A stretch of DNA of 6,296 nucleotides from Synechococcales cyanobacterium PMM_0036 (GTDB lineage: Bacteria; Cyanobacteriota; Cyanobacteriia; Elainellales; Elainellaceae), in contig CASBQM010000360.1 in assembly GCA_949127645.1 (NCBI GenBank), forward strand, positions 1 to 6,296, written 5' to 3'. Of the stretch, positions 1 through 4,510 are shown piece by piece. Position numbers and translations under genes: made by a program. Below the pieces are notes generated by a model, which worked only from the letters and a program-made list of their open reading frames with translations, was not told where the DNA came from and did no database searches. How positions within the stretch are numbered: the first letter of the stretch is position 1; every line of letters starts with the position of its first letter.

Positions 1-105
1 GAACCAGAAGACTTGATCGGTAAGGATGATGAGAGCGATCAGGTTGAGGATGCTTCGCTTTATTTTGGCTGGAAGCGGCAAGAGAAGCGCTATCGGATGG
101 TCTGA
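1..105 (+). CDS. rep: Rolling-circle replication protein Rep, C-terminal end (partial)
   Basis: Frame 1 is open from the first base to a TGA at 103-105 and gives 34 residues: an acidic stretch (EPEDLIGKDDESDQVED) followed by LYFGWKRQEKRYRMV. From memory of the family, cyanobacterial plasmid Rep proteins of the Rep_1 type end with an acidic linker and a short LxFGWxxxxKRY tail, so this is read as the end of the rep gene whose beginning lies at 5455-6296. That implies a circular molecule. If the ends are joined directly the frame is off by one base (2 leftover bases at 6295-6296, then codon GAA at 1). One extra base at the junction would give a continuous protein of about 315 residues. Alternatives are a missing segment of 3n+1 bases or a second, broken rep copy. 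Confidence 0.75.
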   Translation, partial: EPEDLIGKDDESDQVEDASLYFGWKRQEKRYRMV

Positions 106-143
106 ATTAATAATTCATTTCGCTACATATAGTGTGTGGTCTT

Positions 144-172
144 TTCACAGACTGTTGTATCTGGAGTATATT
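144..172 (+). promoter_or_regulatory. Putative sigma-70-type promoter of the 399-residue gene
   Basis: TTCACA at 144-149 (five of six matches to TTGACA) and TATATT at 167-172 (five of six to TATAAT) are separated by 17 bases. Transcription would begin near 179, just before the TTG at 191 and well before the ATG at 266. No terminator separates it from the end of rep at 105, so read-through from rep is also possible. Confidence 0.45.
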
Positions 173-190
173 TGATCATCAGTAGCGAGC

Positions 191-1390
191 TTGACAGATG
201 TCACAAGTTACGCATGGTGTTGTGATCTGCTACCTCTCAAGATTTTCCACTACTCTCTCAAACCTATGAAACTTACGAATAGCGTCCTGGCTGAGTCCAA
301 GTCCGCTCGTGATTTTGGCGTTGCTCAGATTGTTAGCCAAAATTCACCACGAATTCTATTGGATCGCGTCAAACCTGCGCCCTTTGTGGAATTGGGTCAA
401 TGTGTCTACATGGCTACTTTGCAAGTAGCGGAATACTATGATGTTCCTGAGAGCACCATTCGCCAAAATTACAGTAGATGCGGACTTGAGTTTGATGCTG
501 ACGGTGTCAGAAAGCTTGATGGGAAGGAGCTTCAGGATGCTCGTGACATTCTGTCACTACCATCTAAAACCAGCAAGGCTATTGTCTATCCACCTCGCGC
601 AGTTATCCGCATGGGGTTTATTCTCCAAGAGTCGGCTGTTGCATCTCGGTTGAGAACTGCTGTACTTAACCTCATTCAAGGTGTGTGTGAAACGTTTGAT
701 CCTCAGATTGTTGAAGCACTTATTAATGGGTACCCAGTTCTTAGTCCATTTGTTAGTTCTGAAGCTTTAGCTGTGTCAGCTCCATTAGCACCTCACTATG
801 ATGCGATTGAGCGACACATAAAAAGTCGCTACCCCGATGGGGGCGTGCCAGGGATGAAAAAGGATGACATTAGGGAAAAGCTGGCAGCGCTCTCAACTTA
901 TACAGAGAGTTGGAAATTTGATACTCAGAAGGAACTTCGCTACTCACTAAGCTCTTCTGTCTGTGCCAAGTATCCAGACCTAACCTCACGGGTCATATCC
1001 ATTACGGTTGATGGTCAAACCAAAAGCGCTGTTTTGATGTTTCACCTGAGTGACTTGCTCATTGATGAGAGAGACGTTGAGATTGCGATCGGCAGGCAAT
1101 ACCTCAAGCGGGCAAAAGAGCACTTCCAAACTGATTACGCACTCTTATTTTTAGTGGCACCCTTTGGAGCGACTCCACGCGCAGAAGACTACATCCGCCG
1201 TGATTTGCCTGAAGAGATGAAAGGCTTTGTCGGCGTAATGACCGTCAAAGAGGTTGCGAGCCTATTGGTCAAGCAGGCGAAGGCAGAAAGAAAGACAAAT
1301 CTGGTCAAAGGCGAAATCAAGCGTAATTTTGGCGAACTGTTGGACTATGAGATTCCAGCCAGCCCATTGCTGCTCATGATGAATTGCTAG
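191..1390 (+). CDS. Phage-regulator-like (Rha/BRO-type) protein with unknown C-terminal domain
   Basis: A 399-residue soluble protein without signal peptide or membrane segments. Residues about 65-165 resemble the N-terminal part of Rha/BRO-type phage regulatory proteins: a helix-turn-helix-like stretch (VAEYYDVPESTIRQN, 79-93), a KLDGKELQDARDIL segment (108-121), then PPRAVIRMGFILQESAVASRLRTAVL (134-159), which matches the 'LLRDSEVAKAVRTYLL' pattern of that group. This part probably binds DNA. Residues about 235-390 are unrecognised; they contain alternating strands and helices (VISITVDG, SAVLMFHL, DVEIAIGRQYLKRAKEHF, YALLFLVAPFG, FVGVMTVKEVASLLV) that could be a nuclease-like alpha/beta fold, but no catalytic motif is certain. 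The start is uncertain: TTG at 191 is the longest option, and ATG at 266 (residue 26) is as plausible because residues 1-25 look unconserved. Neither has a Shine-Dalgarno sequence. The zinc-ribbon gene follows 53 bases downstream. Confidence 0.7.
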   Translation: MTDVTSYAWCCDLLPLKIFHYSLKPMKLTNSVLAESKSARDFGVAQIVSQNSPRILLDRVKPAPFVELGQCVYMATLQVAEYYDVPESTIRQNYSRCGLEFDADGVRKLDGKELQDARDILSLPSKTSKAIVYPPRAVIRMGFILQESAVASRLRTAVLNLIQGVCETFDPQIVEALINGYPVLSPFVSSEALAVSAPLAPHYDAIERHIKSRYPDGGVPGMKKDDIREKLAALSTYTESWKFDTQKELRYSLSSSVCAKYPDLTSRVISITVDGQTKSAVLMFHLSDLLIDERDVEIAIGRQYLKRAKEHFQTDYALLFLVAPFGATPRAEDYIRRDLPEEMKGFVGVMTVKEVASLLVKQAKAERKTNLVKGEIKRNFGELLDYEIPASPLLLMMNC

Positions 1391-1406
1391 ATTGCTGGGT
1401 ATTAGG

Positions 1407-1444
1407 TAGAATTAGTTACTAAATATAATTAGTAACTAATTCTA
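1407..1444. promoter_or_regulatory. Palindrome at the start of the zinc-ribbon gene, possible operator
   Basis: Perfect inverted repeat with 14-base arms, TAGAATTAGTTACT at 1407-1420 and AGTAACTAATTCTA at 1431-1444, around a 10-base AT-only centre (1421-1430). The last base of the right arm is the A of the ATG of the next gene, so a bound protein or an RNA hairpin here would block initiation. It carries the octamer TAGTTACT once in each orientation, and the same octamer builds the palindrome after the gene. There is no T-run and the stem is AT-rich, so an operator is more likely than a terminator. Confidence 0.7.
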
Positions 1445-1830
1445 TGTCTCGTGGTGGTAAACGTGAGAAAGCTGGTCGTCCGTCAAGTTGGGCTTCTGGT
1501 TGTAAGTTTGAAGACACCAAGCTAATTCGTGTCCCTGCGGCGATCGCTGACAAGCTATTAGAGTTTGCTCACAAGCTGGATGCTGGCGAGCAAATAGAAA
1601 TAGGTACTAAATCTAATCGAGAATTAGAAACAGAAACTAAATCAAAACGAGTTAGTCCTGTGTCTACGAATTGGGTTCAAAGACCTGACAGTAAGGAAAG
1701 ACCACCTTGCCCTGCTTGTGGATCTACTCGCCTTAAAAGCAAAGGTATCCGTGGGGATAAGCAAAGGTATGTGTGCCAAAATTGCGGGAAAAACCTTTCG
1801 GTTCCTTTGCCATCAGGTTTATTAGATTAA
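1444..1830 (+). CDS. Small protein with RHH-like segment and IS1-type zinc ribbon
   Basis: A 128-residue basic protein. Residues 3-13 (RGGKREKAGRP) are the Gly/Arg-rich opening often found in small plasmid and phage DNA-binding proteins. Residues 26-48 (KLIRVPAAIADKLLEFAHKLDAG) look like the strand and first helix of a ribbon-helix-helix domain, but no clear second helix follows. Residues 50-87 are a polar Lys/Glu/Thr linker. Residues 89-117 form a zinc ribbon with C89, C92, C111 and C114 (CPACGSTRLKSKG ... QRYVCQNCGK), very like the N-terminal zinc ribbon of IS1 InsA and other transposases. No catalytic transposase domain is present. The ATG at 1444 touches the upstream palindrome and the TAA at 1828-1830 lies in the downstream one, so the gene is exactly bracketed. 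No Shine-Dalgarno is visible. A HIP1 octamer lies inside at 1540-1547. The role is unknown; a self-regulating DNA-binding protein fits best. Confidence 0.75.
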   Translation: MSRGGKREKAGRPSSWASGCKFEDTKLIRVPAAIADKLLEFAHKLDAGEQIEIGTKSNRELETETKSKRVSPVSTNWVQRPDSKERPPCPACGSTRLKSKGIRGDKQRYVCQNCGKNLSVPLPSGLLD

Positions 1831-1860
1831 GTAACTAAACTATTTGATTTAGTTACTTAA
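1827..1860. repeat. Palindrome at the end of the zinc-ribbon gene
   Basis: Perfect inverted repeat with 13-base arms, TTAAGTAACTAAA at 1827-1839 and TTTAGTTACTTAA at 1848-1860, with an 8-base loop. It overlaps the stop codon of the zinc-ribbon gene. It contains the same octamer TAGTTACT as the upstream palindrome but with the two orientations swapped. The stem is AT-rich and no T-run follows, so it is a poor intrinsic terminator. Confidence 0.7.
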
Positions 1861-1907
1861 TATGCTCAATCCGGAGTATGAACTTCCTGTTTTGTTTATT
1901 TTGAATA

Positions 1908-1936
1908 TTGCGTTTGTTTCGTTTGCTGCTTATAGT
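1908..1936 (+). promoter_or_regulatory. Putative promoter of the toxin-antitoxin operon
   Basis: TATAGT at 1931-1936 is a good -10 element. TTGCGT at 1908-1913, 17 bases upstream, is a weak -35. Transcription would start near 1943, giving a leader of roughly 58 bases before the antitoxin ATG. The position, just after the preceding gene's palindrome, suits a separate operon promoter. Confidence 0.4.
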
Positions 1937-1986
1937 GGGGATACTAAGGAAATAAAGATCCTTTACTAATCGATAAATTCTTAAGT

Positions 1987-1991
1987 GGAGG
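1987..1991 (+). promoter_or_regulatory. Ribosome binding site of the antitoxin gene
   Basis: GGAGG, within the longer G-run GGAGGGGG, lies 9 bases before the ATG at 2001. It is the clearest Shine-Dalgarno sequence in the window and fixes this start. Strong translation of the antitoxin relative to the toxin is expected for such operons. Confidence 0.75.
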
Positions 1992-2000
1992 GGGATTTTC

Positions 2001-2465
2001 ATGATTGCCACTACAAACAAGCCCTTTATTCCAACCGAGGCTGATGCTCTGCTGTCTGAGCAGAGCAGCCGCATTTTAGCTGCTCACCTTGCACCGGCTG
2101 GCTCTAATCAGAAGCTCAAGGTTGTTGAAGATGATGGAACAGAGCAAGATGTAACCATTCCTGCCGCTGCTTACCACTTATTGGTAGATGTTTTGTCTCA
2201 GATGGCTCAGGGCAATGCGGTTACACTTATCCCGATTCATGCAGAGTTGAGTACTCAAGAGGCGGCAGATATACTCAACGTCTCACGCCCTTTCGTTGTC
2301 AAGCTGATTGAGTCTGGCGAAATTCCTTGTAGTCGGGTAGGTAGGCACCGCCGCATTCGCTTTGCTGATTTGATGCGCTATAAGCAAGAAATTGATGAGC
2401 GCCGGATGCAGGCTCTCGATGAGTTGGCACAGCAAGCTCAGGAGTTAAATATGGGCTATGACTAA
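2001..2465 (+). CDS. Antitoxin with excisionase/MerR-type HTH (partner of PIN toxin)
   Basis: A 154-residue protein. Residues about 83-130 form an excisionase-type helix-turn-helix (LSTQEAADILNVSRPFVVKLIESGEIPCSRVGRHRRIRF in pieces: LSTQEAADILNVSR, 83-96, recognition helix near PFVVKLIESG, 97-106, and wing RVGRHRRIRFADL, 112-124), matching the HTH_17 family. Residues 1-80 contain a small strand-rich region (KLKVVEDDG, QDVTIP) and a helix (AAAYHLLVDVLSQMAQG); residues 128-150 are an amphipathic helix that probably contacts the toxin. Antitoxins with this arrangement are commonly paired with PIN_3-type toxins and repress their own promoter. The toxin gene begins 3 bases after the stop, indicating an operon with coupled translation. 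The start is fixed by GGAGG 9 bases upstream. Confidence 0.88.
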   Translation: MIATTNKPFIPTEADALLSEQSSRILAAHLAPAGSNQKLKVVEDDGTEQDVTIPAAAYHLLVDVLSQMAQGNAVTLIPIHAELSTQEAADILNVSRPFVVKLIESGEIPCSRVGRHRRIRFADLMRYKQEIDERRMQALDELAQQAQELNMGYD

Positions 2466-2468
2466 GTC

Positions 2469-3041
2469 ATGCCTTCAAACTTCACAGCTATTTTTGATGC
2501 CTGCGTTCTCTATCCAGCGCCGCTGCGTGATTTACTCGTGCAGTTGGCGCTGACTGATTTATTTAGAGCGCGATGGACAGAAAAAATTCATGATGAGTGG
2601 ATGCGGAATGTTCTAAACAACCGCCCTGACTTGACGCTGGAGCAACTGACTCGTACAAGAGAGCTGATGGACAGCCATGTCCGTGATTGTTTAGTCACAG
2701 GTTATGAGTTTCTGATTCCTACTCTTAGTCTTCCTGATCCAAACGATTGCCATGTTTTAGCCGCAGCTATCAGATGTAATGCGGATGTGATTGTAACTGC
2801 TAACCTTTCAGACTTTCCAGAGACAATACTGAGTCAGCACAACGTCATGGCTCAGCATCCAGACACCTTTATTTCTGATTTGATTGATTTAAAGCCTACA
2901 AGAGTTTTAGCAGCAGCAGAGATACACCGCAAACGCCTTAAGCAGCCTCCAAGGTCGGTTGACGAATATCTAGAGACTTTACTGAAGCAAGAACTCAGTA
3001 TTTCAGTCTGTATGCTCCGAGAACTCTACGACGAGACCTGA
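2469..3041 (+). CDS. PIN-domain ribonuclease toxin
   Basis: A 190-residue protein of the PIN_3 type. PIN toxins are Mg-dependent ribonucleases that cut RNA and stop translation. The acidic active-site residues are visible: D10 in FDACVLYP, E43 in IHDEWMRN, D93 in LPDPNDCHVLAAA, and D115 in ANLSDFP. The stretch VIVTANLSDFP (107-117) is the typical fourth strand and acidic end of the fold. All four positions are intact, so the enzyme is probably active. Residues 130-190 form a helical C-terminal extension common in this subgroup. The ATG lies 3 bases after the antitoxin stop, with a purine-rich CAGGAG about 30 bases upstream but no close Shine-Dalgarno, which fits translational coupling to the antitoxin. 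Together the pair should act as a plasmid addiction module. Confidence 0.9.
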   Translation: MPSNFTAIFDACVLYPAPLRDLLVQLALTDLFRARWTEKIHDEWMRNVLNNRPDLTLEQLTRTRELMDSHVRDCLVTGYEFLIPTLSLPDPNDCHVLAAAIRCNADVIVTANLSDFPETILSQHNVMAQHPDTFISDLIDLKPTRVLAAAEIHRKRLKQPPRSVDEYLETLLKQELSISVCMLRELYDET

Positions 3042-3059
3042 CTTTGTGAAAACATCATC

Positions 3060-3083
3060 AGCTTCTTTTTGTTTTAGGAAGCT
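3060..3083 (+). terminator. Weak terminator-like hairpin after the toxin gene
   Basis: AGCTTC at 3060-3065 pairs with GAAGCT at 3078-3083 around a T-rich loop, 18 bases after the toxin stop. Only a short TTG follows, so termination would be inefficient. It may simply be part of the structured region that follows. Confidence 0.3.
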
Positions 3084-3087
3084 TTGA

Positions 3088-3129
3088 AATCGCGTGTGCT
3101 TTATCACTTGTGGCGGCATACACGCGATT
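3088..3129. repeat. Inverted repeat, 10-base arms
   Basis: AATCGCGTGT at 3088-3097 pairs perfectly with ACACGCGATT at 3120-3129, with 22 bases between. It starts 4 bases after the preceding hairpin. Confidence 0.6.
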
Positions 3130-3170
3130 ATACAGCTCTTGTCAAGCTCTCTCAGAAGGCATCATCTCAA

Positions 3171-3211
3171 GTCAAGGGCGTAGCGCAGCGGAGAGCGTAG
3201 CGTCCCTTGAC
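3171..3211. repeat. Inverted repeat enclosing a cyanobacterial GCGTAGCG repeat
   Basis: GTCAAGGG at 3171-3178 pairs with CCCTTGAC at 3204-3211. Between them the octamer GCGTAGCG occurs twice in direct orientation (3178-3185 and 3195-3202), separated by CAGCGGAGA. Sequences of this GCGTAGCG-CAGCGGA kind are dispersed repeats in many filamentous cyanobacterial genomes, as I recall. TAGCGT at 3199-3204 also matches the CS-6 hexamer of some Gram-positive single-strand origins, which may be chance. Confidence 0.6.
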
Positions 3212-3240
3212 GGGCGAGGGTACCGCTATGCTCTTGCCTG

Positions 3241-3300
3241 CTCCAGGGGATTGCTACCAGATCCCGCACCAACCGACCTTACAAGTGCAATCCCCTGGAG
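3241..3300. repeat. Long perfect inverted repeat, 14-base arms
   Basis: CTCCAGGGGATTGC at 3241-3254 and GCAATCCCCTGGAG at 3287-3300 are perfectly complementary, with a 32-base loop. There is no T-run, so it is not an intrinsic terminator. It is one of the longest stems in the plasmid and lies in non-coding sequence. Confidence 0.7.
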
Positions 3301-3450
3301 TTGGCTCGCGCCGAGCGGTCTTTATTACACAAGCGATAAACGCTCTACAAGATGAATTTTTCGGCATAACACTGAAGTCTACCCAAAAGTGGCCGTTTCT
3401 GCTTGACATATAGGTTCAAATGTACTCCCATATTAATTGGGTTGGTTCCT

Positions 3451-3476
3451 CAACAGATCTAAGTCGAGATCTGTTG
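3451..3476. promoter_or_regulatory. Leader hairpin or operator before the small membrane protein
   Basis: CAACAGATCT at 3451-3460 and AGATCTGTTG at 3467-3476 form a perfect 10-base stem with a 6-base loop. It lies 21 bases before the ATG at 3498. A perfect TTGACA occurs upstream at 3403-3408, but no good -10 is found at 16-18 bases; the closest candidate (CATATT, 3429-3434) is 20 bases away. An operator or an RNA leader structure are both possible. Confidence 0.5.
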
Positions 3477-3497
3477 GCAAACACAGAGGAACCACGA

Positions 3498-3665
3498 ATG
3501 AACAACCCACAGAATTCCCAAAACCCCATAATTGTTGCCCTAATCATGATGGGCTTTATTGTCGTTGTCGCTTTGATTTTTCGACCGCAGGGTGCGATTC
3601 GCTTTGGCGTGAGTGGCAATGGTACTCAGGTAGAAATTGATGATGCTAATCCGAAAGTAAAGTAG
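3498..3665 (+). CDS. Small single-pass membrane protein, unknown function
   Basis: A 55-residue protein: a polar N-terminus rich in Asn and Gln (MNNPQNSQNP), one strongly hydrophobic helix at about 10-28 (PIIVALIMMGFIVVVALIF), then a 27-residue tail (RPQGAIRFGVSGNGTQVEIDDANPKVK in pieces: RPQGAIRFGVSG, NGTQVEIDDANP). A longer frame from ATG 3420 is open, but ATG 3498 is chosen because AGAGGA ends 7 bases before it and because the upstream part would run through the leader hairpin at 3451-3476. I do not recognise the family. A strong terminator begins 16 bases after the stop, so this is probably a single-gene transcript. Such small membrane proteins can be toxins, phage-like holins or regulators, but nothing here decides. 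Confidence 0.65.
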   Translation: MNNPQNSQNPIIVALIMMGFIVVVALIFRPQGAIRFGVSGNGTQVEIDDANPKVK

Positions 3666-3666
3666 C

Positions 3667-3674
3667 GCGATCGC
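3667..3674. repeat. HIP1 octamer GCGATCGC
   Basis: One of four copies in the window; the others are inside genes at 1540-1547, 5178-5185 and 5772-5779. This one lies between the stop of the small membrane protein and its terminator. The octamer is highly over-represented in most cyanobacterial genomes and supports the host assignment. Confidence 0.9.
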
Positions 3675-3681
3675 GCTTCCT

Positions 3682-3725
3682 AACCCCTCACCCTGCACAG
3701 GGCATCTTGTGCAGGGTGAGGGGTT
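3682..3725 (+). terminator. Strong intrinsic terminator
   Basis: A perfect 18-base stem, AACCCCTCACCCTGCACA at 3682-3699 and TGTGCAGGGTGAGGGGTT at 3708-3725, with an 8-base loop, followed by CTCTCTTTCTTG. The stem is GC-rich and is the strongest hairpin in the window. It ends the transcript of the 55-residue gene and also stands between that gene and the gene on the opposite strand. On the minus strand no T-run follows, but the stem itself could still stall polymerase. The T-tract is interrupted by cytosines, so efficiency is uncertain. Confidence 0.75.
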
Positions 3726-3796
3726 CTCTCTTTCTTGTCAGTAACAACGAATTTCAAGACAGCCGCCAGGGGGTTGAGGGGGAACGCCTCACGCAC

Positions 3797-3810
3797 ACGT
3801 CGTTCGACGT
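3797..3810. repeat. Short palindrome in the 3726-3851 intergenic stretch
   Basis: ACGTCG and CGACGT flank TT, followed directly by ATAAAT. It lies downstream of the minus-strand gene's stop and may help end that transcript or bind a protein. Otherwise the stretch between the terminator and 3852 shows nothing clear. Confidence 0.35.
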
Positions 3811-3851
3811 ATAAATGCGCCCTTGCAGGGAACCATTACAAGAAAGTTACT

Positions 3852-4082
3852 CTACTGATCAGTGTCTTTTTTGCTTTGACTTTGGCTTTTACCCGTTTTC
3901 TTCTTATCCTCTTCCTGTTCTATAGGGGAGACATGTTTCAGAAGGATGGCTGATTTGTTGACAAAATCTAAAACTCCTTTTGCGTATTCGAGAGGTTTAT
4001 CTCGGTATTCGCTGAAGCCTAAAGACAAGCCAATAGCTATTAATCCAGCAAACAAATGATTCCTGTATTTGTTGAAGCCCAT
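3852..4082 (-). CDS. Small membrane-anchored protein with charged C-terminal tail
   Basis: A 76-residue protein read on the minus strand (ATG at 4082-4080, TAG at 3854-3852). Residues about 9-24 (HLFAGLIAIGLSLGFS) form one membrane segment or an uncleaved signal anchor after a basic start (MGFNKYRN). Residues 25-53 look helical (EYRDKPLEYAKGVLDF). The last 20 residues are highly charged and polar (EQEEDKKKTGKSQSQSKKD). The composition, with a basic N-terminus, one hydrophobic helix and a soluble tail, supports a real gene; the overlapping plus-strand frame (3735-3953) has no such organisation. No good Shine-Dalgarno precedes the ATG, although a four-codon frame (ATG GAG CCA CAC TAA) with GGAG before it lies just upstream. 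The family is unknown to me. Confidence 0.55.
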   Translation of the reverse strand: MGFNKYRNHLFAGLIAIGLSLGFSEYRDKPLEYAKGVLDFVNKSAILLKHVSPIEQEEDKKKTGKSQSQSKKDTDQ

Positions 4083-4510
4083 TATTTTTTCTTAGTGTGG
4101 CTCCATGACTCTATCTCCACTTTTTTATTTCTCATATCACCCGTTTTTTAATTAAGTATTTTAATTTATTTCCTATATTAATAAATCGATAATTGAGTAA
4201 TGAAATTTGACACCTAATTGACTAGGAATATTATTAAGTTTTTAATATTAGATCTTTAATATTAGATCTTTAATATTAAAAATTTGATGGACAAACTTTT
4301 TTAATTAAGCGATACTGAACGAAATTCATTGGTCAAAAGCTGTTCAAAAAGCTATCACTTAGGCGTATAGCCTATTTAAGCTTGATTGGCGTGATTTAAC
4401 CTTATGCCAGTTGAGATGCAGCAAATTTGGCAAACGCTGATTTTCTAGGAGGTGGCTTCGCTCACAAATTCCCTGTATTAGAATAGTGTTATTGTTTTCG
4501 ATCACCGGAA
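4083..4510. other. AT-rich intergenic region between divergent genes
   Basis: 428 bases without a gene, lying between the minus-strand small membrane protein and the plus-strand PadR gene, so promoters for both should be here. It is very AT-rich from about 4120 to 4320. The 13-mer TTTTTTAATTAAG occurs twice in direct orientation at 4144-4156 and 4297-4309, on either side of the 14-base tandem repeats. AGGAGGT at 4447-4453 looks like a Shine-Dalgarno sequence but no start codon follows at a useful distance. I find no convincing sigma-70 promoter for PadR. Confidence 0.5.
4241..4278. repeat. Tandem 14-bp repeats (2.7 copies)
   Basis: The unit TTTAATATTAGATC occurs exactly at 4241-4254 and 4255-4268, and its first ten bases recur at 4269-4278. 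Each unit contains the palindrome TAATATTA. Exact tandem repeats in an AT-rich region can be protein-binding iterons, a partition site or slippage products. Confidence 0.75.

Larger units (their letters stand above)
3042..3497. other. Hairpin-rich non-coding region, possible single-strand origin
   Basis: No convincing gene in 456 bases. The region holds a series of inverted repeats at 3060-3083, 3088-3129, 3171-3211 and 3241-3300, and another at 3451-3476 before the next gene. Open frames here read through the repeats and translate a common cyanobacterial repeat (GRSAAESVAS), so they are not taken as genes. Rolling-circle plasmids need a hairpin-rich non-coding single-strand origin for lagging-strand start, and this is a candidate by position and structure. 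3301-3402 shows no clear structure. Confidence 0.5.

Noticed and set aside
191..196. TTGACA as a -35 promoter element
   Set aside because: No -10-like hexamer lies 16-18 bases downstream; the bases more likely form the TTG start codon region of the 399-residue gene.
438..653. 71-codon plus-strand frame inside the 399-residue gene
   Set aside because: It is an out-of-frame shadow of the longer gene, without domain or start signal.
1444..1830. IS1-type transposase, suggested by the zinc ribbon and flanking palindromes
   Set aside because: The protein ends after the zinc ribbon, with no helix-turn-helix or DDE catalytic part, and I see no target-site duplication outside the palindromes.
1862..1969. 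35-codon plus-strand frame with a hydrophobic middle (LPVLFILNIAFVSFAAY)
   Set aside because: No Shine-Dalgarno, and it covers the likely promoter of the toxin-antitoxin operon. A tiny membrane peptide cannot be excluded, but nothing else supports it.
1853..2074. 73-codon minus-strand frame over the antitoxin start
   Set aside because: It is antisense to the antitoxin gene and its promoter, with no domain or ribosome binding site.
3110..3355. 81-codon plus-strand frame downstream of the toxin (and an overlapping 68-codon frame at 3207-3413)
   Set aside because: They run through the inverted repeats and the GCGTAGCG repeat, have no Shine-Dalgarno, and translate low-complexity repeat-type sequence with no recognisable domain.
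3420..3497. N-terminal extension of the 55-residue membrane protein from ATG 3420
   Set aside because: The extension runs through a 10-base-stem hairpin and lacks a ribosome binding site, while ATG 3498 has AGAGGA at good spacing.
3735..3953. 72-codon plus-strand frame opposite the minus-strand small membrane gene
   Set aside because: Its hydrophobic end comes from reading the antisense of a Lys/Glu-rich tail. The minus-strand frame has the better organised protein, so only that one was kept.
4447..4453. AGGAGGT, a perfect-looking Shine-Dalgarno sequence
   Set aside because: No ATG, GTG or TTG follows within a usable distance; it lies in a GGAGGTGGCTTCGCTCAC stretch that looks like a cyanobacterial repeat fragment.
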